From Deltaproteobacteria bacterium (lineage in GTDB: Bacteria > Myxococcota_A > Polyangia > Polyangiales > Houyiibacteriaceae), in assembly GCA_003647035.1 (NCBI GenBank), contig QMMB01000105.1:1-9112 (forward strand): a stretch of 9,112 bases of DNA, given 5' to 3'. Under the pieces are notes generated by a model. The model was not told the DNA's origin. It did no database searches and saw only the letters and a list, made by a program, of their open reading frames with translations. Within the stretch, counting starts at the first letter, position 1, and the number at the start of each line of letters is the position of its first letter. The translations under genes and the position numbers were made by a program. This document shows positions 1 to 6,421 of this stretch, piece by piece.

Positions 1-400
1 GCGCGACCGGAATCGAGGGCGCCTCGGAGAGGGTTTCGGCCCGGCGCGCGAGCTCCGTGGCCTTGTCGATGGCTTCCTGCGTATCGAATGGCTTTAGGAT
101 GTGGTCGTCGGCGCCGACCTCGGAGGCGCGGGCCTCGTCGAGCGGGCGATGCTGACTGGCCATCAGGATCACCGACGTGCCGGCGAGCTGCGGGTCGGAC
201 TTGATGGCACGGGTCACCTCGTACCCGTCGAGCCCGGGCAACGACGCATCGATGAAGGCGACGTCCGGACCGAAGTCACGCCCTTGTTGAAGTGCAAGCT
301 CGCCGCTTTCGACGGCCAGCAGCTCCGCGTCTTCCCCCGCGAAAGTCATCTCCATGACCTTGCGCATGGTCACGCTGTCTTCGACGATCAGAATCCTCAT
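1..400 (-). CDS. Response regulator receiver domain protein (C-terminus beyond window)
   Basis: This is the N-terminal part of a two-component response regulator, read from the ATG at 398-400 leftwards and cut by the window edge after 133 codons. The receiver fold is complete: acidic pair E7-D8 in LIVEDS, phosphoacceptor D51 in AFIDASLPG, the conserved hydroxyl residue at S82, and K103 in ILKPF. It should be phosphorylated on D51 by a histidine kinase that is not in this window. The phrases TMRKVMEMTF near the start and KPFDTQEAID near the end resemble a receiver family common in myxobacteria (from memory), whose members often carry a linker and a second region after the receiver. The visible segment ends in a linker-like SEAPSIPVA, so the output domain, if any, is unseen. 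The gene is divergent from trmB across a 118-base gap. No strong ribosome binding site precedes the ATG. Receiver assignment is firm; the specific role is unknown. Confidence 0.9.
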   Translation of the reverse strand, partial: MRILIVEDSVTMRKVMEMTFAGEDAELLAVESGELALQQGRDFGPDVAFIDASLPGLDGYEVTRAIKSDPQLAGTSVILMASQHRPLDEARASEVGADDHILKPFDTQEAIDKATELARRAETLSEAPSIPVA

Positions 401-518
401 CGACTCAAGCCCCGTTCACCTGGATGTATGCTCGCTGACATACGCGATCGGCCCCTTGCCGGTCAAGAAGCGGCAGGCCCGGTTTGACCCCGTAGGCGGG
501 CACCCGTAGGGAGCGCGG
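401..518. other. Divergent intergenic region, response regulator / trmB
   Basis: This 118-base gap separates two divergently read genes and should hold both promoters. Besides the candidate minus-strand promoter it contains a short inverted repeat, GTATG and CATAC around an 8-base centre (426-442), and two copies of CCCGTAGG (489-496 and 503-510) 14 bases apart. The second copy overlaps the ribosome binding site of trmB. I see no convincing plus-strand promoter and no RNA gene. Confidence 0.5.
437..466 (-). promoter_or_regulatory. Candidate sigma-70-type promoter for the response regulator
   Basis: On the minus strand, TTGACC (461-466) and TATGTC (437-442) lie 18 bases apart, about 37 bases before the response regulator ATG. 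The -35 is close to consensus and the -10 only moderate. The call rests on spacing and position in a divergent intergenic region. Such matches occur by chance fairly often, so it is tentative. Confidence 0.3.
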
Positions 519-1136
519 GTGTCGGATTCGGACCTACGGTGGCTCTACCGCGACCAGGCCCCGAGGGCCCCGGACGGCCGATTTTCGCTCGAAGACCGGA
601 TCGAAGGACCGGGTCCGATCGAGCTAGATATCGGTTTTGGCCGTGGTTTGTCCCTTTTCGAGCGTGCGGCCACCTCGCCCGAGAGCCGCATCATCGGCAT
701 CGAGGTCAAGACCAAGCTGGCCTACAAAGTGAACCAGCAGCTCCAAAAACGCGATCTCCGAAATGTGGCCATCCTCTGCGGGGATGCGCGTGAAATCTTG
801 AAAAGAGCTGAACCAGCCGGATCGGTTCAGCGGGTGGCTCTGCACTTTCCCGACCCGTGGTGGAAGAAGCGGCATGACAAGCGGCGGGTCATCGGAGAGG
901 TCCTGCTGACCGAGCTCGGGCGCTTGATGGAGCCCGGGGGCGAGCTCTTCATCCAGACTGACGTCGAGCATCGCGCCGAGCAGTACGTGGCGCAGCTTCG
1001 CGAGAGGGCGGGCTTCACGCTCGCGTCCGGCAGTGGCTATGTGGACGCGAACCCCTTCAACGCGCGCTCCAACCGGGAGAAGCGAGCGATGGAAGACGAC
1101 TTGCCCGTTTGGCGCATCCTCGCTACGCGAAACTGA
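519..1136 (+). CDS. trmB: tRNA (guanine-46-N7)-methyltransferase TrmB
   Basis: TrmB transfers a methyl group from S-adenosylmethionine to N7 of guanine 46 in the variable loop of many tRNAs, in the cytoplasm. The 205-residue protein has the class I methyltransferase fold: SAM-binding motif ELDIGFGRG at 35-43, acidic E62 ending strand 2 (IIGIEVK), GDARE at 88-92, the family hallmark HFPDPWWKKRHDKRR at 109-123, and the C-terminal FNARSNREKRAMEDDLP (180-196), where many homologues have a TxFE-type motif. The length is slightly below the usual 210-240 because the N-terminal segment before the SAM motif is short. The start is a GTG at 519 with AGGGAG five bases upstream. The gene stands alone, divergent from the response regulator, and its TGA is immediately followed by the stop of the convergent deacetylase gene. 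Confidence 0.95.
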   Translation: MSDSDLRWLYRDQAPRAPDGRFSLEDRIEGPGPIELDIGFGRGLSLFERAATSPESRIIGIEVKTKLAYKVNQQLQKRDLRNVAILCGDAREILKRAEPAGSVQRVALHFPDPWWKKRHDKRRVIGEVLLTELGRLMEPGGELFIQTDVEHRAEQYVAQLRERAGFTLASGSGYVDANPFNARSNREKRAMEDDLPVWRILATRN

Positions 1137-2096
1137 TTATCGAAGCGCGACGGTGTGGCACGCGCGTCGTGTGCGCTCCCGCAGCTCTTCTTGGCGTTCC
1201 TCGAGCGTCTGGTCAGGCTCGTGCCCAGGAATGAAGTAGCCGAGGTCGTCGACGATGTCGTAAAGTTCTTCGTCGTCCTCGAGGAGCTTGCAGTTGCGCT
1301 TCTGCAGAGCGCTCACCAAACGGGGCACCGCATCGAGGCTGTGGGACTTGGTGTCGTGCATCAGGACGATGCCGCCGCGGTCTCCAAGTTCCTGCTCCCG
1401 GCGCTCGAGGACCCGAAAAAAGGTGCGAACGACGTCCTCGGGCGTGCTGACCTCTAGGTCGCCGCCGTACAGCGCCCACATCACACTGGTGTACCCGTGC
1501 TCGCCGAGCAGTTGCTCGACGCGTGCGGACAGGGCGCCTCCGGGGGGCCGAATCAGCCGTGGCTTGCTCCCGATGGCCCGTTGGATCTTCCGCTCGCTGA
1601 CGGCGAGCTCGGCTTCGATTTCAACGTTGCGAAGCAAAGGAAGCTGACGGTGGGTCTCGGTGTGGTTGCCGATCGTGTGCCCGCGGCGAACGATCTCACG
1701 AACGATTTCCGCGTGCTCCCGCTCCCACGGGTTGCCGTTACCGAAGCTCTCGGTCTTCACGAAGAAGACCGCCTTGATCCCGAGGCCGTCCAGGATGTCG
1801 AGGAGGCGCGGCGTGGTCCTGCGCGAAGGACCGTCGTCGAACGTGAATAGAATCGCGCGATGCGTGGTGCCGCCTCGAATCGTCAGGCCGCTCGGAAAGC
1901 GCATGCCCGTCGCGTCCGGGTTGGGAATCGGCATGACTTCGGCCACCTCGGGCCCAGGCTCGGCGTGTATGGGCTCGACGATGGGAGCTGGAACCGGGCG
2001 GATCGCCAACGGGGCGACGGCGGCCGAGACCGAGCCGCCACCCACCATCGCGAGGGCACAGCAGCTCAGTCGAACCTTCCATGGGATCCACGGCAT
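1137..2096 (-). CDS. Exported polysaccharide deacetylase (NodB domain)
   Basis: This is a carbohydrate esterase family 4 type enzyme, expected to remove N-acetyl groups from a cell-wall or extracellular polysaccharide outside the inner membrane. Taking the ATG at 2094-2096, the protein has 319 residues and begins with a plausible signal peptide: a charged n-region (WKVR) and a hydrophobic stretch to about residue 28. A low-complexity proline-rich linker follows. The NodB motifs are present: TFDDGP (85-90), the metal-binding HTETH (145-149), RPPGG (183-187) and LMHDTKSH (245-252). An acidic, helical tail of about 45 residues follows the domain. An in-frame GTG at 2148-2150 would add 18 residues but lacks a ribosome binding site and would put charged residues ahead of the signal peptide. 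I prefer the ATG, although its own ribosome binding site is weak. The substrate (peptidoglycan, chitin-like or exopolysaccharide) cannot be told from sequence. Confidence 0.88.
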   Translation of the reverse strand: MPWIPWKVRLSCCALAMVGGGSVSAAVAPLAIRPVPAPIVEPIHAEPGPEVAEVMPIPNPDATGMRFPSGLTIRGGTTHRAILFTFDDGPSRRTTPRLLDILDGLGIKAVFFVKTESFGNGNPWEREHAEIVREIVRRGHTIGNHTETHRQLPLLRNVEIEAELAVSERKIQRAIGSKPRLIRPPGGALSARVEQLLGEHGYTSVMWALYGGDLEVSTPEDVVRTFFRVLERREQELGDRGGIVLMHDTKSHSLDAVPRLVSALQKRNCKLLEDDEELYDIVDDLGYFIPGHEPDQTLEERQEELRERTRRACHTVALR

Positions 2097-2215
2097 CTCG
2101 AAAGCGATCGTACGGAAGCGCGGGCCACAGAAGCGAGAAACCCGCAGCACCTGGACAGGTCTGCAGTTGCAGCGGGGGATCGCATCGAGTACCCCGTGCG
2201 CGTTGCGTGCAATAG
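2097..2215. other. Divergent intergenic region, deacetylase / Gld-like operon
   Basis: This gap of about 119 bases separates the divergent deacetylase and ABC operon starts and should hold both promoters. For the plus strand, TTGCAG (2167-2172) lies 17 bases before TACCCC (2190-2195), which is a weak promoter match. An imperfect inverted repeat is listed separately. I see no RNA gene. Confidence 0.45.
2144..2164. repeat. Imperfect inverted repeat, possible operator
   Basis: GCAGcACCTG and CAGGTCTGC flank the two-base centre GA. The arms are complementary over nine bases apart from one extra C in the left arm. Its place between two divergent genes would suit a dimeric regulator controlling either or both, but no second copy or known consensus supports this. 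Confidence 0.3.
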
Positions 2216-2929
2216 ATGATTGGAGTGGAGGCGCTCACCAGGGGGTACGGAAGCCGAATCGCGGTCGACAACGTATCGTTCCGCGTAGAACCAGGGGAGA
2301 TCGTTGGATTCCTCGGTCCGAACGGCGCGGGCAAGACAACGACCCTCCGAATGCTAACCGGCTATCTCGCTCCCACGTCGGGCGATATCCGGATCGACGG
2401 GATCGACGCGGTGACCCACTCGATTCGAGCCCGCGAGCGTCTCGGGTACATGGCCGAGGGCGTCCCTCTCTATAGCGACATGCGCGTGCACGAGTACCTA
2501 CGGCATCGCGGCGCCCTCAAGAGGGTCCCGAACCTCGCCGAAGCGGTCGACCTCTCTCTCGACCTCGCGGGCGTCGCAGACGCGCGCACCCGAATCTTGG
2601 GTCAGCTCTCGAAGGGCTACCGGCAGCGCGTGGGCTTGGCCGACGCGCTCATTGCCGACCCGCCGATCCTGATCCTCGACGAACCGACGTCGGGCCTGGA
2701 TCCCAACCAAGTGCGGCAGTTTCGCGAGCTCGTGCGGGGCTTCCGCGGCAAGAAGACGGTCCTGCTCTCGACCCACATTCTGTCTGAGGTCGAGGCGGTC
2801 TGTGACCGAGTGATCATCATTCGGGAGGGCAAGAAGGTCGCTGACCTCGCGCCGGGCGACTCCGAGAAGAGCCTCGAGGACGTGTTCGCCGAGCTCACGA
2901 CAACCGCTGCGACAGGAGACCCATCATGA
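2216..2929 (+). CDS. ABC transporter ATP-binding protein, GldA-like
   Basis: This is the cytoplasmic ATPase subunit of an ABC-2 type transporter, powering the permease encoded next. The 237-residue protein is a single nucleotide-binding domain: Walker A GPNGAGKTT (34-42), ABC signature LSKGYRQRV (131-139), Walker B ILILDEP (151-157) with catalytic E156, D-loop SGLD (159-162) and switch histidine H187. At the Q-loop position the protein reads YMAEGVPLY, with glutamate (E81) instead of the usual glutamine; I recall the same in GldA and related ATPases. The short C-terminus ending in SLEDVFAELT is typical of ABC-2 exporter ATPases. The ATG at 2216 is preceded by no clear ribosome binding site, so the GTG at 2225 is a possible alternative. 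It is the first of four genes with four-base overlaps. The assignment to an ABC-2 ATPase is firm; the transported substrate is unknown. Confidence 0.93.
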   Translation: MIGVEALTRGYGSRIAVDNVSFRVEPGEIVGFLGPNGAGKTTTLRMLTGYLAPTSGDIRIDGIDAVTHSIRARERLGYMAEGVPLYSDMRVHEYLRHRGALKRVPNLAEAVDLSLDLAGVADARTRILGQLSKGYRQRVGLADALIADPPILILDEPTSGLDPNQVRQFRELVRGFRGKKTVLLSTHILSEVEAVCDRVIIIREGKKVADLAPGDSEKSLEDVFAELTTTAATGDPS

Positions 2930-3669
2930 GAACCGCCTGGGTCGTGTTGAAGCGTGAGCTCAGCTCTTTCTTCGTCTCCCCGCTGGCGTACGTCGTGCTC
3001 ACGTCGTGGCTGGTCTGGAACGGCGTGGTGTTCTGGGTGCTCGCCGAGTTCTACTCCCGCAATGCGGTTTCCTCAGGAGCCTCGAACCCGTTGTCTGGTT
3101 TTTTCGGCGGAAGCGCGCTCTTCTTCATCCCACTTCTAGTTTTCGTTCCCGTCCTCACGATGCGACTCGTCGCGGGGGAGAAGCAATCTGGCACGCTCGA
3201 GACCCTGATGACGGCGCCGGTCTCGGAGGCGTCGGTCATCCTCGGCAAGTACGGCGCCGGACTCGTGATGTGGTGCACGCTATGGCTGCCCACGCTTGTC
3301 TACGCGTGGATCATGAGCCAACACGGCAGCGTCGACTGGGGAGCGATCGAGGCGAGCTACTTCGGGATCTTCTTCCTCGGCGCCTACTTCATGGCGATCG
3401 GCCTGCTGATGAGCGTACTTGCGCCCACCCAGATCATTGCCGCGGTGCTTTCGTTCGTGACGATCGGCGTGCTGTTCACCATCGGCATCGGCGAGTTCGT
3501 CCTCGACGGGGTAGCGCGCGAGGTGTGTGCGTACCTGAGCATGTGGGGCCACATGCAGAGCTTCTCCAAGGGCGTGGTCGACACCCGGTACCTCGTGTTC
3601 GATCTGTCGGTAGCCGTCTTGGCCGTCGGCTTGAGCATCGGAGCCTTGAAGGCACGGAGGGCCGGGTGA
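2926..3669 (+). CDS. ABC-2 type permease, GldF-like
   Basis: This inner-membrane subunit is expected to pair with the preceding ATPase. The 247-residue protein has about six hydrophobic segments (roughly 20-40, 62-80, 107-130, 144-166, 168-190 and 223-243). The motif EKQSGTLETLMTAPVS (85-100) is characteristic of ABC-2 permeases of the GldF/NosY kind and lies in the cytoplasmic loop likely to contact the ATPase. The segment SFSKGVVDTRYLVF (212-225) is also typical of the family. The ATG at 2926 overlaps the previous stop as ATGA and is preceded by AGGAG at 2914-2918, a good ribosome binding site. In Bacteroidetes GldF is part of the gliding apparatus. Here the same architecture occurs in a different lineage, so the name states homology and not gliding. 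Confidence 0.92.
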   Translation: MRTAWVVLKRELSSFFVSPLAYVVLTSWLVWNGVVFWVLAEFYSRNAVSSGASNPLSGFFGGSALFFIPLLVFVPVLTMRLVAGEKQSGTLETLMTAPVSEASVILGKYGAGLVMWCTLWLPTLVYAWIMSQHGSVDWGAIEASYFGIFFLGAYFMAIGLLMSVLAPTQIIAAVLSFVTIGVLFTIGIGEFVLDGVAREVCAYLSMWGHMQSFSKGVVDTRYLVFDLSVAVLAVGLSIGALKARRAG

Positions 3670-5162
3670 GCGCACCGCCTCGCACACGACTGAACCTCGT
3701 GCTCACAGCCGTGTTGGGTCTCGTGGTCGGCGTGCTGGTCAACTACCTCTCCGCCCGCCAGTACAAGCGATGGGACTGGACCACGCACGGCCTGTTCACG
3801 TTGTCCGACCGTAGCAAGCAGGCGCTGCGAGAGCTCGACCAGGACGTTCAAATCTACGTCTTCCTGGGCCGGGGCGAACAGGACTTCGCCGACGTCGAAA
3901 CGCTGCTCGAAGAATACAAGGCCGTCACCGACGCCATCAGCGTCGAGTGGGTGGACCCGGACCGCGACGGCGCACGCTACCAAGTTCTCGCTGACAAATT
4001 TCAGATCGACAGCTGGCTCGCCGGGGACATGACGCTCTCCCAGGTGCCCGTCGTCGTGACCAGCGGCGACCGCAAATGGAAGGTGGAGCGCCATCAGTTG
4101 ATCGTCGAAGACTTCGAAACCTTCGACGATGCCGACGGTCACAAGCTCGATCTGCAGTCCGAGCGAGCATTGACCGGCGCCATCCTCGAGGTCACGACCG
4201 GTGAGCCAACCAAAGTCTGCGTGGCCGCGGGGCACGGGGAGTGGGAGGTGGGAGCGTACGGCGACCGCAGCCTCGACGCGGTGGCCCGAGAGCTCGAGTG
4301 GGAGAAGATCGACGTCGAGCCGTTCGTGGTTCGCACCGAAGAGATCCCCGACTCCTGCGACGCTTTGTTCGTCGTGAGCCCCCAACGCCCGTTCTCGGAC
4401 GACGAAGTCGCCCTCGTCGACAGCTACCTCACCTCGGGCGGCAACGTACTCCTCGCCTTCGACCCGGTGCTCAAGAAGGAGGCGCTGACCCCAACGGGGT
4501 TTGAAGCCTCGCTCGAAAAGCGCGGTATCGTCCTCGGGGAAAACCTCGTCATCGAGAACGACGCCGCGCAGCAGCTCCCAGGCAACCCAGGCGACCTGTT
4601 CCTCGTCACCAACCTCGGGACGCATCGAGTCGTCGACACCATCCGAAAGCGCGGTGGCGGCATTCTCTTGGCGGTGGCTCGCTCGGTAGACGTAGCCAAT
4701 GGACGCGAGGCCGAAGTCCTCTTTCGAACGAGCCTCAACGCCGTCGCGGAAACCGATCTCGCGCGCGCGATCGACCCGGACGCCAACGGCGGGCCGACGC
4801 CACCGAGCGCAGTGCCGCTCGCCGCGGCCTGGGAATACATCCCCGCCCTCGGCGACGACTTGAGACCGGTCGAGACGCAAGGGCCGACTCCTGGCCGGCT
4901 ACTGGTCGTCGGTGACACCGATTGGATGGCCCCCGAGCTCCTCGACAACGCTCAGCTGTCGAACATCGATTTTCTCTCCTCTACGGCCGGTTGGCTTACG
5001 CAGCGTGAAGCTTTGATCAACATTGCTCCGCGCAAGACCAATGCGCGCGCGGTCATCATGAGCGACGCCGACCTACAGAACCTCCTGTTCCGGGTCGTGG
5101 TGCTCTTGCCGCTGGCCGCGTTGATCGCCGGCTTCGGCGTCTGGTGGTCGAGGCGCTCATGA
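3666..5162 (+). CDS. GldG-family ABC transporter auxiliary protein
   Basis: This membrane-anchored protein of 498 residues resembles GldG and the ABC_transp_aux family. It has one N-terminal membrane segment (about 9-27), the family-typical RWDWTTHGLFTLSDRSKQAL (35-54), a large soluble domain with no ATPase or transport motifs, and a second membrane segment near the C-terminus (about 476-494) followed by WWSRRS. The bulk should therefore lie in the periplasm, held at both ends, next to the permease. Eukaryotic IFT52 has a related GIFT domain, which suggests a protein-binding or scaffold role; that is an inference. The start is the GTG at 3666, which overlaps the permease stop as GTGA and has GGAGG five bases upstream. 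The reading frame stays open further left to 3006, but that part lies inside the permease gene and is not believed. Confidence 0.9.
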   Translation: MSAPPRTRLNLVLTAVLGLVVGVLVNYLSARQYKRWDWTTHGLFTLSDRSKQALRELDQDVQIYVFLGRGEQDFADVETLLEEYKAVTDAISVEWVDPDRDGARYQVLADKFQIDSWLAGDMTLSQVPVVVTSGDRKWKVERHQLIVEDFETFDDADGHKLDLQSERALTGAILEVTTGEPTKVCVAAGHGEWEVGAYGDRSLDAVARELEWEKIDVEPFVVRTEEIPDSCDALFVVSPQRPFSDDEVALVDSYLTSGGNVLLAFDPVLKKEALTPTGFEASLEKRGIVLGENLVIENDAAQQLPGNPGDLFLVTNLGTHRVVDTIRKRGGGILLAVARSVDVANGREAEVLFRTSLNAVAETDLARAIDPDANGGPTPPSAVPLAAAWEYIPALGDDLRPVETQGPTPGRLLVVGDTDWMAPELLDNAQLSNIDFLSSTAGWLTQREALINIAPRKTNARAVIMSDADLQNLLFRVVVLLPLAALIAGFGVWWSRRS

Positions 5163-5767
5163 GCGCGCGAACCCCGATCATCCTGTTGATCGTTGCCGCT
5201 ACCCTGCTGGCGTACGTGCTCCTGTTCGAGCGGGACCGTCCCGGACGTGCCGAAATCGACTTGCGCTCTGGGTTGTTACTGGAGTCGCTCGTGCGCGAAC
5301 GAATCACCGGGATCCGAATCGCCGGGGGCGACGAGCGCCTGGTCCTGGCCCGCGAAGGCGAGGGCTTCGACGAGACCTGGACCCTCGAAGAGCCGAAGCA
5401 AGCACCGGCCGATCTTCGGGTCGTCGACGATTATCTCCGCAACTGGGAGTACGCCGTTCCCATTCGCACGCTGCACAGCCCTAGCGCCGAGGACCTGCAT
5501 AACTTCGGCCTCGACACACCGAAGGCAGAAGTCACGTTCGAGATGGGACGGGCCAAGGTTCGGGTGTCACTTGGCTCAGGCTCACCTGTGCACGGGGGCG
5601 GCTATCTGCGCATCGATGATGGCCAGCAGGTCGCAGTCGTCAGCGACGACGTCGTCGCGCTCTTCGACAGCACTGCAGACGAATTCGAGATCAAAGACGA
5701 TGCGGGCGCGCCCGACCTCCAGCAGCTGGTCGACGCGGAAAAAGACGCGTCCGTCGCCGTGCCCTGA
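5159..5767 (+). CDS. DUF4340 domain protein, membrane-anchored
   Basis: This is the last gene of the Gld-like operon, 202 residues. It has one N-terminal membrane anchor (about 6-22, IILLIVAATLLAYVLLF) and then a soluble, probably periplasmic, domain matching the DUF4340 pattern. W74 starts a WTLEEPKQAPAD segment (74-85), a helix DYLRNWE follows, and the family-typical FGLDTPKAEVTFE occurs at 116-128. The function of DUF4340 is not established; from memory it is commonly encoded after GldG-like genes, so it is probably a partner of that protein. At about 200 residues it is shorter than many DUF4340 proteins, which can run past 300, so it may hold a single copy of the repeat unit. The ATG at 5159 forms ATGA with the previous stop and has GAGG at 5150-5153. 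An earlier in-frame start at 5144 is less likely because it would lengthen the overlap. Confidence 0.85.
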   Translation: MSARTPIILLIVAATLLAYVLLFERDRPGRAEIDLRSGLLLESLVRERITGIRIAGGDERLVLAREGEGFDETWTLEEPKQAPADLRVVDDYLRNWEYAVPIRTLHSPSAEDLHNFGLDTPKAEVTFEMGRAKVRVSLGSGSPVHGGGYLRIDDGQQVAVVSDDVVALFDSTADEFEIKDDAGAPDLQQLVDAEKDASVAVP

Positions 5768-6370
5768 TTACTTCGATTCGGCCTTGGCCAGCGTCTCATG
5801 CGACGCGAACTCGATCAATCCATTGCTCGTGTTGAACCCGCCCGACGACATCAGCCTGAAGTGACCCTTCACGCGCACCTCGTTGCCGACCTTGAGGTCC
5901 CTCGGCACCACGACCTCGCCGGAGATGGTGGTGGTCTTGCGGCCACGACGGGCACGAGCGAGCTGCTCCTGGTTGTCCGCGTAGCCCACGACGAGCAACT
6001 GCTCCACGCGGTCAGTCTGGTCCGCCGTATCCGCGATAAACATGTGCGGTGCAGCGACCTTGGGGCACTCCTCGTTCTTCCGCTTCTTGCAGACGGGAGG
6101 CTCATAGATGTCAACGATGTAACCCGTCACCGCGAGGTCGGTGTCGAGCACCTTGGTCGGTCGCAGACGAAGGCCATACACGCTGTACGACTCGTCTTCG
6201 TAGGTGGTTGGAAACGGCGGCGGCGGCAGCGTCGGAACCTCTGGCAGGTTCGGGACGATTTTCGGTAGTTGCTCGGCCTCGGCCTCGGGCTCCGAAGCAG
6301 AGGTGATCTGTTCACAACCCGCACTCAGCAGCACCCCGGCCAACATCAGGCCAATTAGACGAACTCCCAT
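5768..6370 (-). CDS. Lipoprotein of unknown function with a possible OB-fold domain
   Basis: I do not recognise a named family. Starting at the ATG 6368-6370, which has a strong ribosome binding site (AGGGGGG, about five bases upstream), the protein has 200 residues. It begins with a lipoprotein signal ending in LLSAGC, so C19 should be lipidated. Residue 20 is glutamate, not the inner-membrane retention aspartate known in E. coli, which points to the outer membrane if the same rule holds. An acidic and then proline-rich linker runs from about 25 to 54. The rest is beta-rich: VTGYIVDIYE (81-90), HMFIADTAD (109-117), EQLLVVGYAD (123-132) and GEVVVPRDLKVGNEVRVKGHF (151-171). The last segment recalls OB-fold proteins, an inference from pattern. 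Two cysteines (C94, C102) bracket a lysine-rich loop and could form a disulfide. A further in-frame start at 6400 lacks support. The stop abuts that of the convergent DUF4340 gene. Confidence 0.8.
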   Translation of the reverse strand: MGVRLIGLMLAGVLLSAGCEQITSASEPEAEAEQLPKIVPNLPEVPTLPPPPFPTTYEDESYSVYGLRLRPTKVLDTDLAVTGYIVDIYEPPVCKKRKNEECPKVAAPHMFIADTADQTDRVEQLLVVGYADNQEQLARARRGRKTTTISGEVVVPRDLKVGNEVRVKGHFRLMSSGGFNTSNGLIEFASHETLAKAESK

Positions 6371-6399
6371 GTATCCCCCCTGTCCCAAACAAAGTAACA

Positions 6400-6416
6400 C
6401 GCTCGGTTCGCGAGCG
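6400..6416 (-). terminator. Intercistronic hairpin, possible weak terminator
   Basis: A perfect six-base stem (CGCTCG/CGAGCG) with a five-base loop begins five bases after the stop of the HEAT-repeat gene. On the minus strand it is followed by TGTTACTTTGTTT, which is T-rich but not a clean run. It may attenuate read-through into the lipoprotein gene or stabilise the upstream message. The stem is short for a full intrinsic terminator. Confidence 0.3.
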
Positions 6417-6421
6417 ACAAT

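Noticed and set aside
101..487. Plus-strand open frame of 128 codons opposite the response regulator
   Set aside because: The minus strand encodes a complete receiver domain with all its catalytic residues here. The plus-strand frame is its antisense shadow.
1660..2475. Plus-strand open frame of 271 codons spanning the deacetylase and the start of the ATPase gene
   Set aside because: It crosses two genes with clear motifs in other frames and a divergent promoter region, and its translation has no recognisable domain.
3006..3665. N-terminal extension of the GldG-like frame by 220 codons
   Set aside because: It lies entirely within the permease gene in another frame and reads as arginine-rich nonsense. 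The GTG at 3666 has a good ribosome binding site and directly precedes the expected membrane anchor.
3384..4880. Long minus-strand open frame (498 codons) opposite the GldG-like gene
   Set aside because: It is a mirror of a GC-rich gene whose third-position bias leaves the opposite strand open. The plus-strand protein has recognisable family motifs and coupled starts, and the antisense translation has none.
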